Shown here: piece after piece, positions 42,445 through 52,664 of the stretch
How the letters are laid out: each line of letters begins with the position of its first letter
How positions within the stretch are numbered: the stretch's first letter is position 1
From: Schlesneria sp. DSM 10557
Lineage (GTDB): Bacteria > Planctomycetota > Planctomycetia > Planctomycetales > Planctomycetaceae
Direction of reading: 5' to 3'
Assembly (NCBI RefSeq): GCF_041860085.1
Contig: NZ_CP124747.1
Location: forward strand, 3,286,001-3,350,000
DNA: 64,000 nt
The notes under the pieces: generated by a model
The model's database searches: none
What the model saw: the letters and a program-made list of their open reading frames with translations, nothing else
What the model was told of the DNA's origin: nothing
Translations under genes and position numbers: made by a program

Positions 42445-43968
42445 ATGGCAGGATGCCAGCGACGCAAATTGGCCACGCTCATTCTGGTGACATTAATTTG
42501 TCGCCTGGCATGGGCGGCCAGCCTTGAAACGGGACAGGACGAGGCCTACCACTACCTCTACACGGTTTACCCTGACTGGAGCTACTTCGATCACCCTCCC
42601 ATGCTGATGGTGGTCGCTCGACTGGGAATTGCTGCTTGCGGAGGATGGCTGCATCCCCTCTCGATTCGCCTCGGCTTTATTCTGCTGTTTGCAGGCTCAA
42701 CCTGGGTCATGTACCAGTGGACCAGGCGCTTCTATGGCGAACGCGCGGGGTTCTACGCCGCGCTCGCCCTTAACCTGAGCGCATACTACACGGCCGCAGC
42801 AGGAGCGTTCGTACTCCCAGACGGACCGCTCCTGTTCTTCGCATTACTGACGATGTGGGCTGTCAGCGAAGCTCTGATCACCTCTCCGGGGAAACTACTT
42901 CCCTGGGTCTGGGTGGGGCTCGCCTGTGCGGGAGCCATGCTCAGCAAGTACCACTCGGTCTTTCTTCCCCTCGGAACACTGGCTTACGTCCTGGCAACCC
43001 CTTCAGCACGCGGGAGCCTCCGAACTCCTGGCCCCTACCTTGCCGCAGCGATTGGTTTTCTCGGACTTGTTCCGGTACTGATCTGGAACTCGCAACATGA
43101 CTGGGCGTCGTTCGCATTCCAGAGCTCACGTGCTGTGGGACTTCAGTTCCGGCCCGAGGGCCTGGCTCTGATGCTGTTCGGTCCGATGGGATTTCTGTTC
43201 CCCTGGATCTGGTACTCATTCGCGCTGATACTGGTGACACGGATCCCCCGACTGAGAACCGCAATGGGAATCGACCGACTTTTACTGTTCATGGCTCTGC
43301 TTCCTCTCGTTCTGTTTACGGCGGTCGCCTGTATCCGACCGATCCTCCCACACTGGCCCCTGTTCGGTTTTCTGCCACTGTACCCCCTGGTCGGTGCGGC
43401 CTGGGCCGAAAAATCCCTGAGCCAACCGGTCGTGGTTCGTCGCTGGATCATCTTCATGTCGACCGCATTGATCCTCATCGCTGGAACCTTCCTGACACAA
43501 GCCCGCTTCGGACTCGTCCAGTTCCCGTTTCGCGATCCCTGCATCGAAATCAGCGGCTGGGAATCCGTGGGTGAGGAACTGCGAACCCGAGGAATCGTCG
43601 ATCGCCCCGACACATTCCTGTTTACTGATCGGTGGTACGAGAGTGGCGAGCTGGCATTCGCCGTCCGCAATCGAATTCCCGTCACCTGCTATAAAAAGGG
43701 AGACGCACGCGGCTTTGCTTTCTGGAGTCGTCCCGAAGACTGGCTGCACAAGGATGGAATCCTGATTGATTCAGATCGGCGTCCTGACCTGATCGAGGAA
43801 TACCGCCCCTACTTCCGCGAAGTTGAAGCCCTGCCCTCCATTGAAATGAAACGAGGCGGCCGACTTTTCCGTGTCCTCAATGCCTATCTGTGCCGCGATC
43901 AGATCCGGCCCTATCCGTACACCTATGTCCGCAAATCTCCAGAGAACTTTGAGCAACGCTTGCCGTAG
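42445..43968 (+). CDS. GT39-type membrane glycosyltransferase (ArnT/PMT-like)
   Basis: A 507-residue polytopic membrane protein. The start is ATG 42445, with AGGAG 8 bases before it. The first loop carries the GT-C acidic motif (GQDEAYHYLYTVYPDWSYFD). About ten hydrophobic segments follow, including LRTPGPYLAAAIGFLGLVPVL and the PLVLFTAVACIRPILPHWPL region, then a soluble C-terminal domain. The family moves a sugar from a polyprenyl-phosphate donor to a lipid or protein on the outer face. It follows the phosphatase-barstar gene by 32 bp, so the two may share a transcript. Confidence 0.88.
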   Translation: MAGCQRRKLATLILVTLICRLAWAASLETGQDEAYHYLYTVYPDWSYFDHPPMLMVVARLGIAACGGWLHPLSIRLGFILLFAGSTWVMYQWTRRFYGERAGFYAALALNLSAYYTAAAGAFVLPDGPLLFFALLTMWAVSEALITSPGKLLPWVWVGLACAGAMLSKYHSVFLPLGTLAYVLATPSARGSLRTPGPYLAAAIGFLGLVPVLIWNSQHDWASFAFQSSRAVGLQFRPEGLALMLFGPMGFLFPWIWYSFALILVTRIPRLRTAMGIDRLLLFMALLPLVLFTAVACIRPILPHWPLFGFLPLYPLVGAAWAEKSLSQPVVVRRWIIFMSTALILIAGTFLTQARFGLVQFPFRDPCIEISGWESVGEELRTRGIVDRPDTFLFTDRWYESGELAFAVRNRIPVTCYKKGDARGFAFWSRPEDWLHKDGILIDSDRRPDLIEEYRPYFREVEALPSIEMKRGGRLFRVLNAYLCRDQIRPYPYTYVRKSPENFEQRLP

Positions 43969-44202
43969 ACTCCACCTCTCCTGTTAGAATTCAATGGCTC
44001 TGTGTGCGAGCACTCTCGATTATCGGGTGTTGTAAACATCCCTCTTTGGAAGTGACTCAACAACATCGGCGATTCCTGGCCCTCTTTCAGCAGAAGAGCA
44101 CCACGAGTCCCTGATGAGTTCGAGTAGCAATCGATCACGGACGCCCATCAATCAAGTCTTAGTCATTCGCAGGTTTCAAGAGAGACTGTCTGGAGTTTGC
44201 TC

Positions 44203-45369
44203 ATGAGTGGTCACGAAGAAGCAACGAGTTCAAAAGCGGGCGCCGGGATTCGTCTGGGCACGAAGCGAGAAGACCTGCCTGTGAACAAACTGTTTCGGGC
44301 GCTAATCGAATTTAAAGGTTCCGACTTGCACCTTCAGGTCGGTAAGCCGGCCATTCTTCGCGTCAAAGGGACCCTTCAGGCACTCGATATGCCGCCCATC
44401 GACGAAGAGAAAATGCGCGAGCTCTGCTGGCCCCTGATGGACGAACGAAACCAGGAAATTTTCAACAACACAGGGGGTGCCGACTTTGCTCACGTCGTCG
44501 AGCACAAAGGCGAATCCTGGCGATTCCGCGTGAACCTGTTCATTCAGATGAGCAAAATGGGAATGGTGACTCGTAAGGTCGAGCGCAGCATTCCGAACTT
44601 CGAAGGTCTGTTCCTTCCCCCCGTTCTTGAACAACTCTGTGTCTACGACCAGGGGATGGTTCTGCTGGCCGGGGTGACGGGTTCCGGTAAATCGACCACC
44701 ATCGCGTCGATGCTCGACTGGGTGAATCGCAACCACCGCAAGCACATTCTGACCATCGAAGACCCTGTCGAATTCGTCTACCAGGCCGACAAGTGTCTGA
44801 TCAATCAGCGAGAGCTCGGCCAAGACGTTTCAGACTTCCATACGGCAATGAAACACGCGGTGCGAGAAGACCCCGATATCATGCTGGTGGGGGAAATGCG
44901 AGACCGTGAAACCTTCGAAACGGCAATGCACGCCGCCGAAACCGGACACCTTGTGTTCGGTACGATTCACGCGTCGTCCGCACCTTCCACCATCGGCCGT
45001 ATCCTGGACTTGTTCCCCCAGGCCATGCACCGCGCGCTGCGATCGTCCATGGGCTTCAACATGAAGGCGATCGTTGCTCAGAAGCTGCTGCCAACGATCA
45101 TGGAAAAGCCAACCCGTGTTCCGATCATCGAGATCATGATCTTCAACGGCACGATCCGCAAATTGATCCTGGAAGAACAGGACGAAAAACTTCCCGCCGC
45201 CATTCGAATCGGTAAGGACGAAGGGATGCAGCAGTTTAACGACAGCTTGTATCACTTCGTGACGAAAGAGTTTGTCAGCCGCGCGGCCGCCTTCGAAATC
45301 AGCCCCAACGTGGAAGAATTGAAGATGATGCTCAAGGGGATCAACGTCAAATCGGCCGGTATTCTCTAG
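44203..45369 (+). CDS. PilT/PilU-type retraction ATPase
   Basis: A 388-residue type IV pilus hexameric ATPase. The start is ATG 44203, with GGAG upstream. An N-terminal PAS-like domain precedes the ATPase core. Walker A is GVTGSGKST (157-165). The Asp box is around TIEDPVEF (184-191). Walker B is DIMLVGEMRD (225-234). The His box is TGHLVFGTIHASSA (247-260). No other pilus genes are adjacent. PilU-like paralogues exist, so PilT versus PilU is left open. A terminator follows 21 bp after the stop. Confidence 0.93.
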   Translation: MSGHEEATSSKAGAGIRLGTKREDLPVNKLFRALIEFKGSDLHLQVGKPAILRVKGTLQALDMPPIDEEKMRELCWPLMDERNQEIFNNTGGADFAHVVEHKGESWRFRVNLFIQMSKMGMVTRKVERSIPNFEGLFLPPVLEQLCVYDQGMVLLAGVTGSGKSTTIASMLDWVNRNHRKHILTIEDPVEFVYQADKCLINQRELGQDVSDFHTAMKHAVREDPDIMLVGEMRDRETFETAMHAAETGHLVFGTIHASSAPSTIGRILDLFPQAMHRALRSSMGFNMKAIVAQKLLPTIMEKPTRVPIIEIMIFNGTIRKLILEEQDEKLPAAIRIGKDEGMQQFNDSLYHFVTKEFVSRAAAFEISPNVEELKMMLKGINVKSAGIL

Positions 45370-45390
45370 ACCGTTGCTGATTGCCATCTG

Positions 45391-45426
45391 GACCTCGTCA
45401 CTCTCATCGTGACGAGGTCTTTTTTT
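45391..45426 (+). terminator. Intrinsic terminator after the PilT-type gene
   Basis: A perfect 11-bp stem (GACCTCGTCAC and GTGACGAGGTC), a 7-base loop and a seven-T run. Confidence 0.95.
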
Positions 45427-45496
45427 GACTGGATCAGAACGGAATCAGATCGCGCATCAGCCACCTGCCCCGCTCGAACCCTCACGCATCCGGGTC

Positions 45497-46585
45497 CTAG
45501 AAAGAGTGGTCCCACTGGTCGCCGGTCCCTTTGATCCGGATGGGCGAAAACTGAAATTGAACCCGTCCCAGCACCTCAGCAGGCCTGTCAAAGTATTCCT
45601 GCAAAAGCTTTTCGAGCGTAGGATTGACTTCACCTTCTGAACGTGGCTGAAAGTGAGACAGGATCAGTAACTGGTAGGCTCCCGCCTCAACCTCCACGCG
45701 AAATTCCCCCCGCTCGTCCGTGGTCGCCGCGGTTCCTCCCAGCGCCTTGATCGCAGCATTCGCAACCCCTTGATCGGCCGGACTGTCGGCGGGCCGAAAC
45801 CCGACGGAAGAGAGTTTGACGGTCCCCACCCGTTCAGCCGGAAAGAGAATCAGCCGCGCTCCCCGATCCGGCTGACTGCCTCCTTCGGCGGTCTTATACA
45901 GAATGCGTCCGGTCAACTCGCTCTCAGGAAGCGGGTCCGTCTGCGATGTCACAACTCCCCTTGAAGTTGGCCAGCCCACTTCAAGGATTCTCACGAACCG
46001 CTCCGTCAACATTCCCGCCACGAATAGCGCGGCACAGATCAGCACCGACCTTAGCGGTGCTGCATTCGGCCGCGACGTGAGTGGCAATGTCCGGTGTTCG
46101 TCCGAAGACAGGCCGGGCTGTCCCGTAGAGGCACCAGCCTGAGCTGACAGGACCGCCAGTTCTTCCAGTAGCCCTCGTTCACTGGCGACGTCCACTGCCG
46201 AGCCGGGCGAAAGTGAAGCATTGACGGGGGGAACAATCACAACCGGCGTCGGAGGGAGTGGAACTTCGATGGGAATCGGTTCGGGCAGCGGCTGAGGAAT
46301 CTGATGCTCAGCAGAGCCATCATCCAGTGGATCCGCTGAGGCCGAGCGTACCGGAACAACCTGCTCGGCAGGAAGGTCTACCAGTCTCGCCAACTCGTCG
46401 AGTGCCCTTGCCAGATGAGCATCTGCCTGATCGAGGGCAGGCGCCTCGACCGGGGCAACGGTCCCCTCCGCCACGGGAACGCGGATGGACTGGCCGCACG
46501 TCGGACAGTCGACGAGCCCCCCTGCCTGGGCTCGAGAGATTCCCAGAAACTGATGACAGTAGTTACAGCGGAATTTGATCGGCAC
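45497..46585 (-). CDS. Zinc-ribbon membrane protein with a carboxypeptidase-regulatory-like domain
   Basis: A 362-residue planctomycete-type protein. It starts with a zinc ribbon (CNYC at 7-10 and CPTC at 27-30). A Pro/Ala-rich linker (about 40-180) follows, then a single membrane segment (SVLICAALFVAGMLTERFV, about 180-198). The exported C-terminal domain, from about 225, begins LTGRILYKT and includes TTDERGEFRVEVEAGAYQL, typical of carboxypeptidase-regulatory-like domains. The start codon is GTG. The soluble ribbon would face the cytoplasm and the beta domain the outside. Function unknown. Confidence 0.83.
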   Translation of the reverse strand: MPIKFRCNYCHQFLGISRAQAGGLVDCPTCGQSIRVPVAEGTVAPVEAPALDQADAHLARALDELARLVDLPAEQVVPVRSASADPLDDGSAEHQIPQPLPEPIPIEVPLPPTPVVIVPPVNASLSPGSAVDVASERGLLEELAVLSAQAGASTGQPGLSSDEHRTLPLTSRPNAAPLRSVLICAALFVAGMLTERFVRILEVGWPTSRGVVTSQTDPLPESELTGRILYKTAEGGSQPDRGARLILFPAERVGTVKLSSVGFRPADSPADQGVANAAIKALGGTAATTDERGEFRVEVEAGAYQLLILSHFQPRSEGEVNPTLEKLLQEYFDRPAEVLGRVQFQFSPIRIKGTGDQWDHSF

Positions 46586-47015
46586 GGTGACTCACTATCG
46601 CAAGAGGCCCGCGTGCCTCCTCACGGGTCGCCCACGGACTTCAATCACAATTGGCGGCCGTCTTACAAGACCGCTGGCAGATCATCAGAACTCGAGAGAA
46701 CCACAAGCCGTCTTCGGTGATCTCACGATTTATGAGGCAGAGAAACACGGTACTCTGATCTCTGACCGTCTTCAATCCGCACAGGAAGCAGCCGCTTGGG
46801 AACAAGTGGTCTTCCGGCACATCGTGCAGCGCCGCCTCCCTTTGTTCACCGTTTCTACGAAGACTGACTGATGACCACAGACTTACTTCCTGCATCTCAC
46901 CTGCGGGACAGGCAAATCCATCTGCCCCCCGCCTTCCCGAGGGCGAGCCAGACCGCAGACACCAGGGCGTGTCGACGCAACAGGATCAGCCAGTGGTACA
47001 GAGCTCGGCAAATCG
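46586..47015. other. 430-bp intergenic region
   Basis: Lies between two minus-strand genes. Short frames are not protein-like. No strong hairpin or repeat was seen. Confidence 0.4.
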
Positions 47016-48278
47016 TCACGTCCCTGCGATCAGCCGCTCAATCGGTCGTCCCGAGCAAAGCTTCATGGGACGCCCAATGGGAGTAATGACTTCCTTTTCA
47101 TAATCGACACCCAGACGTCCAAGAATCGTCGCGTAAAGGTCTGCAACTTCAATCGGGTCTACTGGACGCGTTTCATCGCCATGGGGGTCAGTTGCTCCGA
47201 TCAGCCCTCCCTTGCGGAGTCCTCCCCCGCCGACCAGACACGAAAATCCACTCGGCCAGTGGTCTCGTCCGCCCAGCGGGTTGATCGTCGGAGTTCGACC
47301 AAACTCGCCGGTCACGAGTACAATCGTCGACTGGAGCAGATCCCGCTCGACAAGGTCCTTCAGCAAAGTCGCAAGTGCGGGATCGAGAGTCCGGGACCGA
47401 GCCGCCTGCACCTCGTGGTTATTCGCATGAGAATCGAACCCTGACAGTGAAACTTCGATCGACCGAACACCGACTTCCAGCAGTCGACGTGCAACCAGAC
47501 AGCCACGTCCGAACGGGGAATCGCCGTAGGCAGCGCGCAGTTCCGCCGGTTCAGACTCGATGGAAAAGGCTTTGAGCTGTTCTGAGGTCATCATGCGCAG
47601 CGCCGCATCAACGGTGTGCTGGTGCAGCGTCTGCTCGGCCTTCGCCCCGCGCCCTCGCTCGAAGGATTTTGAAATCAGTTCGAGATTGGCCATTCGCCGC
47701 CCCTGACGCTCCTGACTGACGAGCGGCTTGATATTCTGGCCCGTTTCGCCCGGGTTGAAGACACGGTAAGCGTCGAACCTGTCTCCGAGGAAACCACCGC
47801 GCGGAGGAAATTCGGCCGCACCGAGGGCCACGAACTGCGGAATCTCAACCCCATCACTGGGCCGTTCATGGATGGCGATCGAGCCGATACTCGGATGGAC
47901 GAGCGTCGGTTCCGGTCGATATCCCGTGTGAAGCATGTACGACGCCCGCTCGTGGTCACCTTCTTTGGAGACGAGCGACCGGATCAACGAGACGTGGTGC
48001 AGTTGTTCCGCCACCTGAGGATACAGATTCGCGATTTCGACACCCGGAATGGTCGTCGGTATGGCGGTGACATCCCCGCCGATTCGCGTCCCCGGGTGAG
48101 GATCCCATGTCTCCAGTTGACTTGGCCCACCCCCCAGCCAGATCGTGAGAAAGGATTTCGCCCGCTCATCCCCCCGCTGGTCCGCCGCACGCAAATCCAA
48201 TCCCGGCACGGCGAACGACAGCCCGCAGGCGGATGCCATCAGCCGCAAAAAGTGCCGTCGAGAAGGTTGGTCAGACAT
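47016..48278 (-). CDS. DUF1501 family protein, Tat-exported
   Basis: A 420-residue protein. I place the start at ATG 48278, with AAGGA upstream; the longer frame is not supported. A Tat signal is visible (PSRRHFLRLMASACGLSFA). Family motifs are WLGGGPSQLETWDPHPG, SKEGDHERASYMLHTG, LVTGEFGRTPTINP and GGRDHWPSGFS. It resembles the DUF1501 protein at 9590 in layout but is shorter. It lies 135 bp downstream of a DUF1549/1553 gene on the same strand, the usual planctomycete pairing, so the two are probably co-transcribed. Confidence 0.93.
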   Translation of the reverse strand: MSDQPSRRHFLRLMASACGLSFAVPGLDLRAADQRGDERAKSFLTIWLGGGPSQLETWDPHPGTRIGGDVTAIPTTIPGVEIANLYPQVAEQLHHVSLIRSLVSKEGDHERASYMLHTGYRPEPTLVHPSIGSIAIHERPSDGVEIPQFVALGAAEFPPRGGFLGDRFDAYRVFNPGETGQNIKPLVSQERQGRRMANLELISKSFERGRGAKAEQTLHQHTVDAALRMMTSEQLKAFSIESEPAELRAAYGDSPFGRGCLVARRLLEVGVRSIEVSLSGFDSHANNHEVQAARSRTLDPALATLLKDLVERDLLQSTIVLVTGEFGRTPTINPLGGRDHWPSGFSCLVGGGGLRKGGLIGATDPHGDETRPVDPIEVADLYATILGRLGVDYEKEVITPIGRPMKLCSGRPIERLIAGT

Positions 48279-48413
48279 TCGAAATGATCCTGTTCCTTCC
48301 CTCGTGTCAGAGGTCCGGATGTGGGTAAAGGGATTCGCCGTGAAAGCAGACAGTTCGGACGAACAAAGCCTCCATTCCGACCGCTCGATTCGCCGAAGCC
48401 ACACAGACCTGCC

Positions 48414-50063
48414 TCAGTGCCCCCAGCAGAACTCAGGCGAATTGAACAGTGTCCAGAAGAGATCCTCTACGACATAGGCGCGGTCGTCACCTTTGGTTCC
48501 TTCCAGTTGCGGGATCAATGTGGCCCGTTCTTCGGCCGTGGGATGACGCGTTAAGCAAATCAGAAAACAGTTATCCAAACAGGATTCGTCATTGGGGGCC
48601 ATGCCCGCAATCCGACCTGCGGCACTAAAGATCGTGCTCTTGGACCACTCAGCCGCAAACTCACTATTCATGCGCAGCAGCGCCTGAGGAATCGTTCCCG
48701 CTCGCTCGGTCAGTTCTTCATCACCAAGATCACCATACTCTTTAACGAAATCGAGTTCTTTGAAGAACCGAATGGCACGCATCGTCCAGTGTGAGTTGTG
48801 GTCCAGCGTCTTGATGGACGAGGCCTGCAGCATCGCGCCAATCACCTGTTCAGGACGTAACCGGCTGATCGGAAACGCTCCCCAGACCTGCTCGATGAGT
48901 TCGACATTTTCCCCTGTTTCAAACGAAGGGTGTTGCGAGGAAAGTCGAAACGGACGCGATGCAGCGATGACAGTAATCAGACGTTTCAAGTCGCAGCCGT
49001 GGACGCGGAAGTCGGCCCCGAGCACGTCGAGCAAGTCCGTCGGGACAGGATGCTCATCACCGGGATCAGGCAGATCATCGACTGGCTGAATCCACGGCTT
49101 GCCAAACATCAGCCCCCAGACGCGGTTCACAATGGCGCGGTCGAATCGACGATTCGCTGGATGAGTCACCCAGGCGGCGAGCCGTGCTCGCGTCGTCCCC
49201 TCTGATGGCATCCACTCTTCGTGATAGGGGACAGCGGGTACCACGTCCCTGTCGTTTAATGTGACTCGATCCTGCAAGCGATAGGGTGCCACCGTCTTGT
49301 CGACCTGATTATCCTCGACGCCAACAGGCGAGATATTCAGCTCACCATAGCACGCTGCGAGACCTTCAAACTGCGACTGCTTCCAGTTGGCAAACGGATG
49401 GTTGTGACACTCAGCACAGTCGATTCGCTGCCCCAGGAAAGCACGCGCCGTTCGTCCAGCCAGTTTGTTGTGGTCGACGACACCTTCATTCACGACCGCC
49501 GCCACGAAGTTGACTTCCGGCTTGTCCGTCCAGAGACCTCGTTCCGAGATCATGGCCCGCACAATCTCGTCGTAGGGGCGATTCGCATGCAGTTGATCGC
49601 TCATCCATGCCCAGAAGCGGTCTCGACGAAAGACAAGCACCTGCCCCTCTTCCGCCCCCACCAGAAACCGCGAGAACCTTCGCGTGAAATAGTTTGCGAA
49701 GCGTCGGTCGGCCAGCATTTCCGCCGTCCATCGCGCAATCCGGTCACTCCCATAATCGGTCTCAAATCGCCGGATTTCCTCGAGTGACGGGGCCGTTCCG
49801 TGCAGCACCAGCGACAGTCGTCGAAAGAGAGCCAACTCGTCCGCCGGCAGCGCGGGTTCAATCTTCGCTTCACGCCATTGATCCGCGAAGAGCTGGTCGA
49901 CTTGCGCCACGATGGAACTGATATCCGACGTCACCGCCGCAGGCATCGTGGGCCGTGCCGGAATACTCGAACTTCTGGCAGCCGAGACAACAAGCACAAC
50001 AAGGCCGGCGACCACCATCAGCGGCGCCAGCGTCGGTCCCCAGTTTGAGCGAACGTTCGTCAC
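48414..50063 (-). CDS. DUF1549/DUF1553 protein
   Basis: A 549-residue exported protein with an N-terminal membrane anchor or signal (PLMVVAGLVVLVVSAARSSS). DUF1549 (about 50-260) contains RRLSLVLHGTAPSLEEIRRF and the haem-type motif CAECHNHP. DUF1553 follows from about 290 (LAAWVTHPANRRFDRAIVNR, then NRVWGLMFGKPWIQPVDDL). Unlike the protein at 5436 it lacks the Ig-like and first cytochrome region. The start is GTG 50063 with a weak ribosome-binding site. The DUF1501 gene follows in the same transcript. Confidence 0.92.
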   Translation of the reverse strand: MTNVRSNWGPTLAPLMVVAGLVVLVVSAARSSSIPARPTMPAAVTSDISSIVAQVDQLFADQWREAKIEPALPADELALFRRLSLVLHGTAPSLEEIRRFETDYGSDRIARWTAEMLADRRFANYFTRRFSRFLVGAEEGQVLVFRRDRFWAWMSDQLHANRPYDEIVRAMISERGLWTDKPEVNFVAAVVNEGVVDHNKLAGRTARAFLGQRIDCAECHNHPFANWKQSQFEGLAACYGELNISPVGVEDNQVDKTVAPYRLQDRVTLNDRDVVPAVPYHEEWMPSEGTTRARLAAWVTHPANRRFDRAIVNRVWGLMFGKPWIQPVDDLPDPGDEHPVPTDLLDVLGADFRVHGCDLKRLITVIAASRPFRLSSQHPSFETGENVELIEQVWGAFPISRLRPEQVIGAMLQASSIKTLDHNSHWTMRAIRFFKELDFVKEYGDLGDEELTERAGTIPQALLRMNSEFAAEWSKSTIFSAAGRIAGMAPNDESCLDNCFLICLTRHPTAEERATLIPQLEGTKGDDRAYVVEDLFWTLFNSPEFCWGH

Positions 50064-50323
50064 GATATTCGTCTCACGTTAGGCGTCTGTGTCTGGCTTT
50101 AGCCGGTCATCTCGATCAGTCGAACTCGTCGCGCAACGAGATCCCATCATCACCAGTTCAACAACATGAGTTCCTGACAGACGCTTTGTGGTTGGTCCCA
50201 GACCTCGTCGTCCTTTCTGAAATACCTTTGGCCCCATCGGAAAGTTTCACGCCCCCCATGCAACCGTTCCCATTCTAACAGGGTAGAATCTGTCGCCCGC
50301 AGAAAAACCTTGAGGATGTCGTT

Positions 50324-51580
50324 GTGCATGAATCAGCGCCCCACGTACTGGAACAGGTCGGTGCTCCACTCGAGGAGTTCACGAGCGACACCGCTGAGCA
50401 CACGACCGTACCGAGCGAATTGGCTCCGGCACCCGCTGATCCATCCCCTGACTTTCAGCATTTGCGGCCCTTCCCTCATCCCCTGAGACACCCGCTGAAA
50501 GCGGCGTATTGGGTCTGGGAACTCGGATTCGGCCTGGTCAGCCTCGTTCTGTTCCTGGCCGCTCTGGCGGCGATTCCGATCGTGAATTTTCTGGCGCTGG
50601 GATATCTGCTCGACGCCGAAGGGCGTGTCGCGAGAACGGGTAAGCTAAGGAACGCGTTCCCCTTGCTCCCCTTAGCGCCGAAACTCGGCTCCATCGCCGC
50701 GGGCCTCGGGTTCTGGTGGTGGGCGGTTCGCTTCGTCGGGGATGCCGCAAGTGATGCCAGGCTGATCGCCCCCGCTTCACCGGTCGCTGCCGCCTGGCAG
50801 ATCGGTCTGGTCGCCTTCTCTGCGTTTGTGTCAGTTCATCTGACACTGGCAATCGCTCGTGGTGGGCGTTTGTCGCTCTTCTTCTGGCCTACCCCCCTGA
50901 ACGGACTGTGGCTCTGGAAACGGTGGCGGCAGGGTGATTATCTTCGCCTGGCCGGAAATACGGTGTACGAATTCATCGCAGCTCTGGGGCTACGGTATCA
51001 CTTCTGGCTGGGGGCAAGAGGATTTGCTCTGGCATTCGCATGGCTGGCCGTTCCCACAGCACTCTTTGCATCGCTGCGTGACACATCCAAGCCCGGACAA
51101 GTCATCCTCATGCTGTTGGGAGGTCTCATCCTGCTCGTCGTGCTGAGCTGGGTACCGTTTCTGCAAGCGCGCTTTGCCGCTGAAAACCGCTCACGTGCCA
51201 TGTTCGAACTGCGTGCAATTCGCGAACTTTACCGCCATGCACCACTCGTCATGTTTCTCTCCATCGTGATGCTGTACGCTCTTTCCCTGCCGCTGTATCT
51301 CTTCAAGATCGCCGCACTTCCCCAGGACGTTTACTGGTTGCTGACGCCCATCTTCATCGCGACAATTTACCCGGCCAAGATCCTGGTCGGCTGGGCCTAC
51401 GCTCGAGCGACACAAGTCCAGCACCGCGCCTGGCTCCTTCTGCGATGGAGCCTCTCACTGTTGCTCATCCCTCTGCTGGGATTTTACGTCTTCGTTCTCT
51501 TCTTTACTCCGGCCATCGGAGCCGCGGGCCGAGCCGTACTCTTCCAACATCACGGCATCCTTCTCCCCTGGCCCTTCTAG
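50324..51580 (+). CDS. Polytopic membrane protein, DUF4013-like
   Basis: A 418-residue inner-membrane protein. It has a long Pro-rich cytoplasmic-looking N-terminus (1-65), then about eight hydrophobic segments: for example FGLVSLVLFLAALAAIPIVN, LGYLLDAEGRVARTGK (a family-like loop), VILMLLGGLILLVVLSWVPF and SLSLLLIPLLGFYVFVLFF. The start is GTG 50324 with GAGG upstream. It is divergent from the DUF1549/1553 gene. No catalytic motif; no function assigned. Confidence 0.8.
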   Translation: MHESAPHVLEQVGAPLEEFTSDTAEHTTVPSELAPAPADPSPDFQHLRPFPHPLRHPLKAAYWVWELGFGLVSLVLFLAALAAIPIVNFLALGYLLDAEGRVARTGKLRNAFPLLPLAPKLGSIAAGLGFWWWAVRFVGDAASDARLIAPASPVAAAWQIGLVAFSAFVSVHLTLAIARGGRLSLFFWPTPLNGLWLWKRWRQGDYLRLAGNTVYEFIAALGLRYHFWLGARGFALAFAWLAVPTALFASLRDTSKPGQVILMLLGGLILLVVLSWVPFLQARFAAENRSRAMFELRAIRELYRHAPLVMFLSIVMLYALSLPLYLFKIAALPQDVYWLLTPIFIATIYPAKILVGWAYARATQVQHRAWLLLRWSLSLLLIPLLGFYVFVLFFTPAIGAAGRAVLFQHHGILLPWPF

Positions 51581-51924
51581 CCGTATCCATCTCACTCACC
51601 GGCGAGTTCCCCCATCTCGTCTGACCACCACATCGACACTTGCGGACATTCGTGTGCAATATCCGCGATTGCTCTGCAACGCTTGTCCTGCGTTACAGAC
51701 CACGGGACGAGCAGGTGGCCAAATCTAAAATTGTGAAGAGAAGAATGGTTCGAGACGATTAGGGATGAGACCCCGGCCCCCTTGAGTGTCATGCTCCAGT
51801 TCACGCAGGCGGCGGTGGTTGAAGCAAAGCTGACCATGGTCCGGCCTGTCGGCAGGCCGCTTCTCCCTCTGTCCAGCCACGTCGGGGTCAAGTGATATGA
51901 TCGGCCAGTTGCCGTTCCCGGTTC
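51581..51924. other. 344-bp intergenic region, possible gene remnant
   Basis: A 99-codon minus-strand frame (51592-51891, TTG start) has a rather protein-like C-terminal end (RAIADIAHECPQVSMWWSDE) but no ribosome-binding site. It may be a remnant; I do not call it a gene. Confidence 0.35.
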
Positions 51925-52329
51925 TCATTCCGGGGGAGCGAACTCCAGAAACGGTGATTCATCAAACGGTGTTTCGATCTTCATCTGTGACAGCATGAGG
52001 GCGGCATCGGGGTCGGGGAAGTCCGTGGTGATCCGAAACTGAATCCTTCCCGCCTTTTCGTTCGATGCCACCTTCGCTCGAAGTGCCGCCACCGCCTGCA
52101 CGATCATCGAATAGACCACCAGCATATCGGTGAATGGCAGATCGGTCAGGTTCGTCCCGAATCCGACCGCAAAGTACTGATGACGCAGTTCCGACAGCGG
52201 GAGACCTGCGATCGGTTCCGTCGCCCGGATCGTGCAATCCAGGACAGTTGTCTCCTGCCAGTTCGACAAAATTTCCTGCTGAATACGAATGCATCGATTC
52301 ATTCGTGACTGACTAAATGACTCGCGCAT
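51925..52329 (-). CDS. Small hypothetical protein
   Basis: A 134-residue soluble protein. The start ATG 52329 has a good AGAGGAAGG ribosome-binding site. Segments such as LDCTIRATEPIAGLPLSELR, then FGTNLTDLPFTDMLVVYSMI, are protein-like, and the end is acidic. No family recognised. It stands alone before the sugar operon, on the opposite strand. Confidence 0.65.
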   Translation of the reverse strand: MRESFSQSRMNRCIRIQQEILSNWQETTVLDCTIRATEPIAGLPLSELRHQYFAVGFGTNLTDLPFTDMLVVYSMIVQAVAALRAKVASNEKAGRIQFRITTDFPDPDAALMLSQMKIETPFDESPFLEFAPPE

Positions 52330-52664
52330 CGTCCGCCTTCCTCTGGCCAGGTTGAAAGCCCCCTACGTGGGAATAACACGCTGCGGGAATTTATTCAATC
52401 CCCGTGCAAACCGGCAAATTGTGCCGCTTCCATCACCTTCCACGACGCCGATTTGTCGGAAATTCAGCACTCGCGGACCTCAATCACGCGTTCAATCGAG
52501 GAGTTTTTCAACTTTGGATGATCTTGACACTGTGGGAGGCCACTCTTACATTCCGCAGCCGACTTGTCTCGGGGAAATTGTCAAAACGACAATCGTGAGA
52601 CATCCTGGTCCAGATTCATCGATGAATCTGATCCGCTCCCAAATGGATTTGTACGGGGCAAATA
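52330..52664. other. 335-bp divergent region before the sugar operon
   Basis: Probably holds the promoter of the plus-strand sugar operon. No hairpin, repeat or clear promoter boxes were identified by eye. Confidence 0.4.

Noticed and set aside
51592-51891. 99-codon minus-strand frame after the small gene at 51925
   Set aside because: TTG start, no ribosome-binding site, no family; possibly a remnant, so only noted in the intergenic entry.
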